Shown here in pieces: positions 54,983 through 64,000 of a DNA stretch of 64,000 bases (positions are counted from its first letter, which is position 1; every line of letters starts with the position of its first letter). This stretch comes from Batkoa obscura (taxonomy: Eukaryota > Entomophthoromycota > Entomophthoromycetes > Entomophthorales > Batkoaceae), in assembly GCA_030770535.1 (NCBI GenBank), contig JASVEC010000006.1:1860001-1924000 (forward strand), read 5' to 3'. The translations under genes were made by a program, and so were the position numbers. A model generated the notes under the pieces. That model had not been told where the DNA came from. It searched no databases and saw nothing but the letters and a program-made list of their open reading frames with translations.

Positions 54983-57900
54983 TTAATTCATAATAAAGTC
55001 CAACATACCCTTAGACTGCCTTGGTGCAGGTTTAGATTTATGATCAGGCGTACTTTTTGGAGGCTCTTGTTCAATTATAGGCTGAGTTTGAATTTGTTCT
55101 TGAGCTTGATATATATCCTCTGATTGAAATGTTCTTTGAAAATAACTTTGGTTATTTACATAAACTTGACCCTGGTTTTGATTATAATCTGGTAATTGAG
55201 GAGAATAGAATGGTACTTGAGGTTGAACATGAAATGAAGGCTCAGAAAGGTTGGGATTCGGGCTTGGTACATGATTTCTAATATTAAATGTTGGAGGTGT
55301 TGGTCTAACGTTAGCCATTGTACTATGAGCTAAACTTGAAGGCATATAGTGAATCATATTGTCCATGTTTAGAGGCCTAAAAATATGTTGGGAGTGACTT
55401 GCTCTGCGTACAAACCCCAAATGTGCAAGGTGGTTGTTTTGAACCGCAGCTTGATGGGATGATAAAACTTCTTGAACTCTCGGAATTGGAATTGGTCTTT
55501 GGATTGAAACCATCCTAACCCCTACGCTCCCTCTTCTATGCAGTGCATCAGAATATACCACTTGTTGTCCTGCTTGTGATACGTTTGGTATTACTTGTAC
55601 CCCACGTGGGAAATTTGGATAAACATATCCACTTCGTACATTCTGTTTAGTGATACTTGGCTGCCTTAGACGTGGTTGTTCATTTGAAATGTTACTCAAG
55701 TTCTGTGGTGTTTGGGCATTCAATTCAGGGAAACTTGGCTGTCTAAAGTGTGATTGCTCAGTCGGAATACTACTCAAATTTTGAGAAGAACGGGCGCTCA
55801 ACTCAGCAAAACTTGACTGCCTAAATCGCGGTTGCTCGGTTGAGATATCATGTAGATTTTGAGAAGGACGAACATTTAATTCAGTAAAGCTTGGCTGCCT
55901 AAAGTGCGGTTGTTCAGTTGGGATATCATGTAAATTTAGAGAAGATTGAGAGTTTGTTTGCGGTTCAAGAGCGCGAGGCGGTATTAATGCAAGGGGACGA
56001 TAATATGTACGTGCATCTTGAATCCCATGATGCGATGGAAAACTTGATTGCACTTTAGAATCTTGAGTCACATTTGGATTATCCGGAATTTTAGGAAGAA
56101 TGTTTACCTTAGTATCTGAAGTAGAGTTGAATTTATTCTTTATATGTTTCAAAGGTTCTTTGTCTTCATAAAGTAAATCCTTATTTTGAGTTTGTAACAT
56201 ATTCGGCGTTTTTTCATTTTTGAATATCCCAAATGATGATTTATAGTTCTTATTAGAACGTCCTTTTTTAGAAGGTCTATCATTTCCATCACCAAGGTTG
56301 CTTACATCCTTAAACGAGTTTTCTGATCCCAGAATACCATTACTTATCATATTATTTGAATGATTATTTAATGAAGTTCTGTCTGATCGTTCTACATCCT
56401 CAACCATTGTTTTATTTTCATTGACATTTGCTTGTTTTTCTTGTACAAATTTTGAAGCGATTGAATTTGGAATATTCGAAACCTCTGCTACTTTAGGAAG
56501 TGGACTAAAATCGTTACTTGACATCAACATAAAAATATTACTAGCCTTTGCACTTTTATTAGTACTTGAATACCCTTGGCTTTTATTAATTATATTAGTG
56601 TTGCCATGGTGTTCTATTTGAACAGTACTTGGGTTCGTAAGATCCTGATTCTGATTATTAACGCCCTTTGTAGTTGCTGTTAATGCATGGATATTGCTTG
56701 AATTTTTAAGGTCTCCATTTTCAGTAGCTTCTACTGCATAAAGATTGGTCGATTCTTTGATATTCTTGGCTTGGTTATGAACGCTTTTCGGAACTGCTAC
56801 TAACGTATTAAGGTTACTTGGCTTTGTAAGATCCTTGTTCTGATTTTGGACATCATTTATAGTTCCTTCTAGATTATTACAATCCCTTGATTTTTTAGGA
56901 TCCTGATCTTGATTATAGAGATTCTTTGTGGTAGCTTCTAATATGTGATTTTCTTCTAAATCATTTTTATTATTTGAATCGGTTTTTATCAGTAACTTAT
57001 TTTTAACATCAATATCCTCAATATTATTGTTGGCAATCACGTCCTTTATTTCGTTATCTCCAAGCTTAATATTATTTTCACAGTTATCTGCACTCGGTCT
57101 TGTATTACTATTCTTTATTGTATCCTTTGAAATAGAATTATTAATATCAATATGTGTTTGACCTTCATGCTTCATTGTGTTTACGCTATCACGTTCACTC
57201 ACACTATTTTTGTTTTTTGCTTCTGGAGCTTGGTCATATTCGATTTCAAAGTTCTCTATCCTATTAAAATCTGCGTCATCCACCAAGCTACTATCCATAC
57301 TTTTAGGTTCTTGTCCAATCGCTTCCAGCTTATTAACGCTATCAGATTTATCATCTTCTTGACTTTGACTTTCTGGTATATGGCTTAAAAATCCTTCCCT
57401 TTTAACCAAACTCAACCCTTTAATCCTACTGCTATCCCCGGAAATCAAGCCTTTATTATTTTCATACACTTCTTCTATGGATTTTAGAGAAATATTGTTT
57501 AGAGTACTAAAGTCCGATCCAGAAAGCATTCGTCGTTTTTGTGGCATGAATGAGTTTTTTGTATTAATATTTGGGACTGAATAGGCTCTTTTTGAAGCTT
57601 CTTTTGAATTTATTGATGGATTTTTACTATCCAAAAGTTCCACTTGAGTACCGTTTAAGGAATTTGCTTTCTTATTGGAATTTTCGATTAACATAAAATT
57701 TTTATCAGTGTTGGGTGATTGCTTTAAGTTACTATAGTCAGACAAATTTTCATTTTCCTCTTCGCTTGGTTTCTCCACTCTATCAACTTTACTACCGATT
57801 GAAGTTTTAAATAAATTGCTTTTTTCATTTATATCCTTTTCATTTCTTATCGTAGGACTAGGTGACTCCTTTAATGAATCTAATATTTTAGCTCCACTTG

Positions 57901-59683
57901 TTGGAGTTTTTGCATCTTCTTGGCTATTAGCGCTATGATCCTTATCCTCTGATTTAATATCATTTATCCTTACAGTTAAAGATTTTGCAGGAGTATTACG
58001 TTTCAAATCAAGATTATCATTTCGACTATTTATGTTAGATTCATAACTATTATCTTTATAAAGACTTACCCATAATATGATCCTTGTCCAATTGACAACC
58101 TTTCTCTCTCTTTCCACTGAGATCTGATCTTTTCGATTGATTGCTCTAACTTGAAAAAAATTAAAACAAATAAACTTTTAACTTAAATATTTACCTTTTC
58201 TCTGGAAACCCCATTTTCAATTATTTTAAGAATTTCTCTGATCGTTTGTTCATTGTTGGGCATATTCTTATCTAAACGAAATTTTATAAAACTGGAAACT
58301 GGGTTAATAATACCTTTGCATGTGAAACGTTTGAAACTTACACCCATCCCCCAACTACTGTTTGTGGAGCATAACCTTTTTCTATCACCATGACTCTCCA
58401 ATTTGGGTCCCATCTAAAAATTTAAGTATTTGATAATACTTTTATAAAATATATTACCTGAATTCCGCTATCTTTCCTTCTGGAGGAGATAACCTCCACC
58501 TTAGAAACAGTCAATAATTAAAATAACCATAAATTATATAAATTACTTTGCATATTGATCTGGAGACAGCTGTAAGGGCGATATGACCTTTAAACTGCCA
58601 TTGTGCAGCACCTGAAGGTTATATACTGGCTTTCTATCCATATTATAAGTGACTTGGATTCGAAAATCCACGGTTAATTTTTCAAGTGGCTTCCATTTAA
58701 GCCTAAAATATTAAATAAAGCATATCTTGCAAACAAATAGATTCTTACAGCTTGCTACAATTTCCGCTTTTATACGGGAGCCCAACTGGTGTAAATATTA
58801 ATCCATCACTAGGATGTTTTAAGTTTGGGATATTTGACAATACTACACTTAATCCGTAAGAACGTTCCATTTTTTTTAATTTTATACTAGAAAATTTGAT
58901 TAGATGAAATAAAAAATAATTAAACAATGTACCTAAATGGCTGTTTTTTCGATATTTCTGGATTTGAATTTAAGAATTTATCTAAAGGAGCAATTATTTC
59001 TTGTTGTAACATCTTGAAAAAAAAATAAATATAAAAAGCTATTTATAAAGCAAATTACTCCTAATCTAGTAGCAAAAGAGCGATGCGTTATGAGATTTGT
59101 ATTATAAACCATTAAATCAAATGCCAAAAAATGAGCTGATTTCTAAAATATTATGTTAGATGCTCATTTGATTGAATTTAAACGCTTTACCTTCCCAGTT
59201 ACTTTATCTTCGTCAATAACAAGTTCACCATCTAAAAGTGATTCATGTTGAAATGTAGTCAAATTTTCACGGCATGGTAGCATAAGTGAACTTATGTATT
59301 GATAAGAATTCCTTTTATTTATCTAGACTTATTAATTTTTAATAAATTATTTATAATTTTGTTTACCAAAAAGCAAGATGGCCCTTCTTTAGTATGAGTG
59401 CTCAAAAGAAGATACCTTACACCATCACTTTTTTCACAAACATAATAATCTTCATTACAAAGTAGTTCGAGGTGACTTGAATTGAAATTTATAGGCTCAC
59501 TTCCTGGAAACCTTAATCAAAATACTGTCAGTAAAAATTGATTGAAATATATTAATTTTACAAATCGTTTTTTGGCTTTAGTAACTCTTTAACTCTCTGC
59601 TTCAATGTATTCTCAAAGTTAATTTCGCAGTGAAGTCCAATATGTTCAGGGTCTAAGACCGCTGCTTTTTGGGATGATGACAT
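54983..59683 (-). CDS. CEG1: mRNA guanylyltransferase (capping enzyme alpha subunit) with ~1,000-residue tail
   Basis: A multi-exon gene from ATG 59683 to a stop at 54983. The enzyme transfers GMP to the 5' end of nascent mRNA. The nucleotidyl-transferase motifs appear in order: motif I EKSDGVRY with the GMP-accepting lysine at about residue 68, ESLLDGELVID (motif III), LAFDLMVYN, SDGLIFTPVGLPY (motif IV), LKWKP (motif V), and KIAEFRWDPNWRVM (motif VI region). The C-terminal OB-fold part FIKFRLDKNMPNN follows, and the usual ending RSQWKERERLSIGQGSYYG. A 43-nt intron (gtaagt...aaatag, about 58026-58068) then joins, in frame, to a single 3,043-bp exon of about 1,013 residues, rich in Asn, Ser and Lys and with internal tandem repeats. 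Typical fungal guanylyltransferases are about 400-460 residues. The tail is predicted disordered; its role is unknown. Introns in the core are about 45-50 nt. Confidence 0.93.
55655..55955 (-). repeat. Tandem ~78-bp coding repeats in the capping-enzyme tail
   Basis: Four imperfect units of about 26 residues, each with the pattern SQNL-x-x-I-x-x-E-Q-x-x-x-R-Q-x-S-x-x-x-x-N. The reading frame is kept, which argues that the repeat is translated. Confidence 0.85.
56640..56930 (-). repeat. Degenerate Asn/Gln repeats in the capping-enzyme tail
   Basis: Four to five diverged units of about 25 residues containing NQ-x-x-DLTKPSNL-like blocks (for example VQNQNKDLTKPSNL and VNNQNQDLTNPST). This is older and more diverged than the 55655-55955 array. 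Confidence 0.7.
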
Positions 59684-60731
59684 AAGTAAATTTTTTGGTT
59701 TAACGTTTTATTTACAAAAAAATTAAAAATAAATTTACAAATTTGAGTCTTAATTTAAACGTATTGAAGTTTATGCAAAAATCAGCTGATTTTTGACTCC
59801 CCTTTACATAATACCAAGTTGGATTTTTATTGGACTTCAACTCTATGCATTTTAAAAAAGGGGAAATCGTTAGCACATATCTATCCCTAAGGATATAATT
59901 ATGGAACAGATGATTGGTATATAAAATATGCTTTTGCCAAACAACTGAGTTTGTGTTAAAATAGGCAAATTAAAGTTTAGTAAACTACATCGATTTGAAG
60001 ATTCAATAGAGAAAATGGGTAAGCTAGTTTGATTTACTTATTCTACGAAATTACAATTGTCTTAATACTATTGGTTTAAATTTATATAAGCATTTTTAGT
60101 TGAATTGGTGAAATGTAAACTTGAATATTCTTTTAACTGTCTTCAGACATGTCCTTATCTTAAAAGAATATATCGTCTAACCACTAGATTATTATTTTGA
60201 GTTAATCCTTTGTTAGGTTTAAGTTTTTATCTAAGCAGTAATTATAACAAAGTGACATTAGTATAGTAAACGCCCTATGGAGTTTTTATAATATAAAGCT
60301 AATATTAAAAAAGATTTAATACTTTGGTATAAAGTATCTAAAGCTGAATTTTAAAGTTCTATCTACTTGTACGATCTTTAAATTTTATGGGACTTGGATT
60401 TTAACCGCGTTATAAATACTTCGAATACTACCTTTAAAAACGAAGTGAAAAGCTCAATTGGTTTTAAGTTCACCGTAAAGAAACCTAAATAATCATTATT
60501 ACGTTTTAGTAGAAAAATTATAAAAATATGCTAATGTTTATGAGGCTTAGAAAATATCAAACTAATTTTTATTTAAAATGAGGAGTTTAAACTAAATTTA
60601 GCCACTTGATGTGGCTTTGATCTAATAATTCTGTAATATAGTTTTTGATTGGTTTTAAAGCCATCGAAGTAAAAATTTAAAGCGTAAAATAACGGAAATA
60701 AAAGATATTTTATAATTATTTAGAATACAAA
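59684..60731. promoter_or_regulatory. Divergent region between capping enzyme and peroxisomal carrier
   Basis: A region of 1.05 kb separating two divergent start codons. No supportable gene; presumably holds both promoters. Confidence 0.5.
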
Positions 60732-61825
60732 ATGTCACTTTCAAAAGATTTACCAAGTAGCTGGTCCAGTTTTGGGGCTGCTTTATCTGGGGGCGTTGGG
60801 GCTGCTTTTGCCCTTACAGCTACTTACCCATTAGATTTGTAAGCTTTATATAACTTTGTAAATACTTTTTAACAAAATAAGAGCAAAAACTGTACTACAA
60901 GTTCCAGTTGGAAATCCAGATGAAAAAAGTGAAGGTGAGAAAAGGCCAACCACTATGTTGGAAGTTATTCAAAAAGTTTATGAAAAAGAAGGGGTAACTG
61001 GGGTTTATAATGGGTTACCTACTGGTGTTTTACAAGTTATGGCTAATAGCTTTGCTTATTTTTATTTTTATACTTTTATAAGAAATCATTACCTTAAGCG
61101 CACTACACCCAAAGTTGGAGAGATGCATGCTACTTTACCTGCCTGGGCTGAGTTGAGTGTAGGTGGTGTTGCTGGGATTTTAGCACAATTATGCACTTTA
61201 CCTGTTTCTGTTGCGGTTACTCGTCAGCAGACTACCTTAGCTGAACATCGTAAAAGTATGATTGAAACGTGGAGAGATATAATTGAAGAAGATGGGTATT
61301 CTGGGCTTTGGAGAGGACTTAAACCATCTTTAGTTTTAGTTGTAAACCCGTCAATTACATATGGTGTTTTTGAAAAGTGTAAAGGGTACTGGCTTAATCT
61401 TAAAGCAAAGAGAGATTTGACTGCTTTTGAAATTTTCATAATTGGAGCTATTTCTAAAACTATAGCTACCGTAGTAACTTACCCATATATCATGGCCAAG
61501 GTCAGATTACAATGGAAAGCTCCTAAACATGTTACTGATGATCCAGAATATAAACCTTACAAAGATTCAATTGATGTATTAAAAAGAGTTTTAAAAAACA
61601 AGGGTTTAATTGGATGGTATGAGGTAAGCTAATTTAAATATAAATGTATAATTTATTTATCGTATTTAGGGAATGCAAGCTCAAATCTCAAAAGCCGTAT
61701 TATCTCAAATTATTTTATTTTTAGTTAAGGAAAAAATCACCTTCTCAGTTACTATGCTTTTACTTGGATTAAGAAAGCTTATTGCTAAAAACAATCAAAT
61801 ATCTGCTACTGTTCAAAAGAATTAA
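60732..61825 (+). CDS. ANT1: Peroxisomal adenine-nucleotide carrier (PMP47/SLC25A17-like)
   Basis: Three exons (60732-60838, 60882-61623, 61670-61825) encode 334 residues. It is a mitochondrial-carrier-family protein that, by similarity, exchanges ATP/AMP or related cofactors across the peroxisomal membrane to support fatty-acid activation. The three carrier repeats are visible: TATYPLDL, TLPVSVAVTRQQT and TYPYIMAKVRLQW. The second repeat lacks the canonical Px[DE]xx[KR] (PVSVAVTR), as seen in PMP47-type carriers. Between repeats are GVTGVYNGL and GYSGLWRGL. The C-terminal GMQAQISKAVLSQIILFLVK closely resembles PMP47. Symbol by homology; substrate is inference. Confidence 0.88.
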
Positions 61826-61928
61826 AATTATAAAGCTTCTTATACATTTACTCCAAAATATCTAAAATAGTTTTGTTAAATTTATTATCTTTTAAATAAA
61901 CAATTTAGTCTATTTCATTAAAATCAAT

Positions 61929-63103
61929 TCATTTATAGTATAAATCTTCTCTACGATGGGAAGCTAAGGGCATTTGTTCTCTTATTTTTTTCAAATACTC
62001 AAGATTGATAGCTCCATCACAAATTGATTGAATATTATCACCACACCCTGATAAAATTTCCCCCCATGGATCCACAATCTATAAAAATGAATTAGGTTCA
62101 AAATTAAAAATTTTATTTTATTTACAAGACTATTTCCATAACTTTCTCTTTTTTCATTGTGTTTTCCTATTTGTCCTGGTGCTAAAACGTAACATTGGGT
62201 TTCAATAGCACGTGCTCGTACAAGGGTTTCTTAATATTAAATAAAGACAACATTAGTAAAATATATCTTACCCCAATGAGCTTGTCCAGTTTTAATTGTA
62301 AATACAGATGGGTACACAATTATTTCAGCCCCTTTATTTTTTAAAGTTTGAGAGAGTTCTGGAAAACGTATGTCATAACACTAATCTTTTTAAAAAAATG
62401 AAATACATATAATAAATAGTTACAATTGCTAGCCCAACTTTCCCAAAGGGTGTATCTACAATAGAAGATATCTCTTTTCCAGCTTCTGTATAGTTACTTT
62501 CTTTTAAGTTTGGACCATTATGAATACTCTATAATAATCTTAGTTTTGGCTATTAAAAAATAAATCAATTACTATGTCAAATAGATGTACTTTTTTATAG
62601 TTCACTACTAAGCTACCTTGATCTGATATTAAGGTATAGGTATTATACAATTTACCAGAGCCTTCAATCTTTTCTGTAATGTTTATTTATAGATTGGATT
62701 ATTATAATTTTATAGTTACCTTCTCATGGACTCCAATTCCAACCCAAATTTCATTTTCTTTTGCCATTTTACTTATTTCTTTAATGAAATTACCATTTAA
62801 TGATTCAGCTAAATCGGAAGCTTCTTCTTTACTTGTTGAAATAAAATCGCTTGCTTCTGGGAAAAATATAGCCTATTAATTAGTTTAAAGTTGATGACTC
62901 AGATTCAACCTTACTTTGTTATCCATTTGCTTTGCTTTTTTTATCAATAAATTACAGGTTGTTAGATTCTTTTCGACATTACTTGTTGCGCAAAACTGAC
63001 CACAAGCTACTTTGTAACTCATATTATGAGTAATTATATTTCTAGATCTTATAAATAAGGGACCAAAATGTTTGTTTATTTTTTTAACACTTTGAATATT
63101 CAT
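61929..63103 (-). CDS. Nitrilase-superfamily amidase, NIT1/NIT2-like
   Basis: About seven exons from ATG 63103 to TGA 61929. By family it is a carbon-nitrogen hydrolase such as deaminated-glutathione amidase. The Glu-Lys-Cys catalytic triad is visible: FFPEAS (Glu), NYKKVHLFD (Lys) and CYDIRFPE (Cys). Family blocks [32 protein letters not shown] and the terminal IREQMPLASHRREDLY support NIT1. The first 27 residues before an internal MSYKVACGQ are basic and hydroxylated (VKKINKHFGPLFIRSRN), which could be a mitochondrial presequence. Starting at the internal ATG would give a cytosolic form, as known for animal NIT1. It is convergent with the peroxisomal carrier. Confidence 0.9.
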
Positions 63104-63363
63104 TATATTTTTAAGGGATAGTTTAATAATTCAAAAAATTGAAAATAAAGTTTTTATTTTGAATTATAATTATAGTATCCATTATAAAAATACAAAAAAT
63201 ACAAAATAGTCATATCTTTTGATAAATTAAAAATTAATCTAGAATATTTTTATTGCTATAAATTACTATGAAATTTACTATTTATTGATGACAACAATCA
63301 ATAGGTTTAACACTTTATCATAATATAGTATGATTTATTCATCTCATAAAGCTTACAAAAGAA
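63104..63363. other. Short AT-rich spacer between NIT1-like and TPR genes
   Basis: Upstream region of the NIT1-like gene and 3' flank of the TPR gene; no gene seen. Confidence 0.45.
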
Positions 63364-64000
63364 TTATTTATCTAAGCAGTCCTTTACCACTTTCCATTTC
63401 TTTTTGCCCATATGTTTAAGGTAATTCCCTCTATTTTTCCAGAGTTGTTGGAAGTACTTTTTTGCTTCTTCTTTATTGCCGCTTAACTAAATTATGTGAG
63501 TATTTTTTAATCAAAAATAACTGAAAATACCTCAGATGTCAATCCTAAATTGTATAATAAAGTTGTCATATTTTTATCTTTGTCCTCATTTTCCACATCC
63601 TTGACCTGCTTTAATATTAAAATACCTTGTTTAAAAGCGTTCAAAGCAAACTCATTATACTTTAAACCTTGATAAGCTACACCCAAATTGCAGTACAGAA
63701 TGGACTTTTTAATCGGGTCATTTGCACTATTTAAAGCTAATTGATATAAGACCATTGCTGGATGAAATCCCTCAGTTTTAATATAATAAGATCCTATTTC
63801 TTCAACTGCCGCCAAATATTCTTCATCTGTAAGCCAGCTAGGTTTCTTTATTTTATGATTAAGCTCATGATATGTGTTTTCTTTGTTTGAATTATCCAAA
63901 TAGTCATCAAAAATTAATTCTACTGCTTTTTCAATCTTTTGATCACTTTGTACTATATCATTCGTTTTTAAATATAATCTATAGAGCTCAAGATAAATCC
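63364..64000 (-). CDS. TPR-repeat protein, C-terminal part (runs off the window)
   Basis: An open frame from the right edge, with one intron (about 63485-63531), ends at TAA 63364. Helix pairs with TPR-type residues are visible: IYLELYRLYLKTND, HPAMVLYQLALNSAND-x-IKKS, ILYCNLGVAYQGLKYNEFAL, TTLLYNLGL...LSGNKEEAKKYFQQ. The start lies outside the window. A scaffold or chaperone-adaptor role is typical for TPR proteins, but the specific family is not recognised. Confidence 0.75.

Noticed and set aside
56421-57388. Plus-strand open frames opposite the capping-enzyme tail
   Set aside because: Hydrophobic-looking shadows of an Asn/Lys-rich minus-strand exon; no start context or introns supporting them.

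Overview
The window is nuclear DNA of an AT-rich eukaryote. Genes carry many short (about 40-60 nt) GT-AG introns, often with CTAAC/TTAAC-like branch sites, and two tRNA genes are present. A Tom22 import receptor, a PMP47-type peroxisomal carrier, a fungal-style mRNA guanylyltransferase and a muskelin gene (absent from the familiar ascomycete yeasts) point to an early-diverging fungus. The array of short rhodopsin-like 7TM receptor genes and the very low GC recall Entomophthorales such as Conidiobolus. That placement is inference, not proof.

Layout: the 3' end of an unrecognised beta-propeller-like gene (1-1321, +), then tRNA-Asp(GTC) and tRNA-Thr(TGT), both minus. At 2948-16754 (minus) lies a tandem array of five 7TM receptor loci: three open, two broken. 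Their spacers are homologous as well as the genes, and one pair carries a recent gene-conversion tract. A small cysteine-rich secreted protein gene (18888-19145) follows. A housekeeping block comes next: muskelin (19470-22656, minus), TOM22 (23323-23755, +), NOT4 with a giant disordered tail (24623-29594, +) and alpha-MPP (29978-31621, minus). From 31622 to 54982 genes are sparse: three more, diverged, plus-strand 7TM receptors (35530, 42866, 53403), two secreted-protein genes (44294-44995, 46098-46367), peptidyl-tRNA hydrolase (47507-48304), a LINE 3' fragment, and an NmrA-like pseudogene split by a MITE. The right end is dense again: mRNA guanylyltransferase with a tail of about 1,000 residues (54983-59683, minus), peroxisomal carrier (60732-61825, +), NIT1/NIT2-like amidase (61929-63103, minus) and a TPR protein running off the window (63364-64000, minus).

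Mobile DNA is abundant. Fifteen copies of one roughly 105-bp MITE (ends TATGGGG, TA target) are scattered in both orientations. A 3.2-kb decayed TIR transposon (37074-40289), abutting one MITE copy, has similar ends and is a plausible source of the MITE's transposase; it contains solo-LTR-like insertions. Other elements include a piggyBac-like MITE with TTAA flanks, two further inverted-repeat elements, and a 0.46-kb palindrome with a MITE in its loop.

The strongest biological stories are the receptor family, with its own signature motifs and active birth, death and gene conversion, and two core mRNA-metabolism enzymes (NOT4 and the capping enzyme) that both carry very long Asn/Ser-rich tails with internal repeats.
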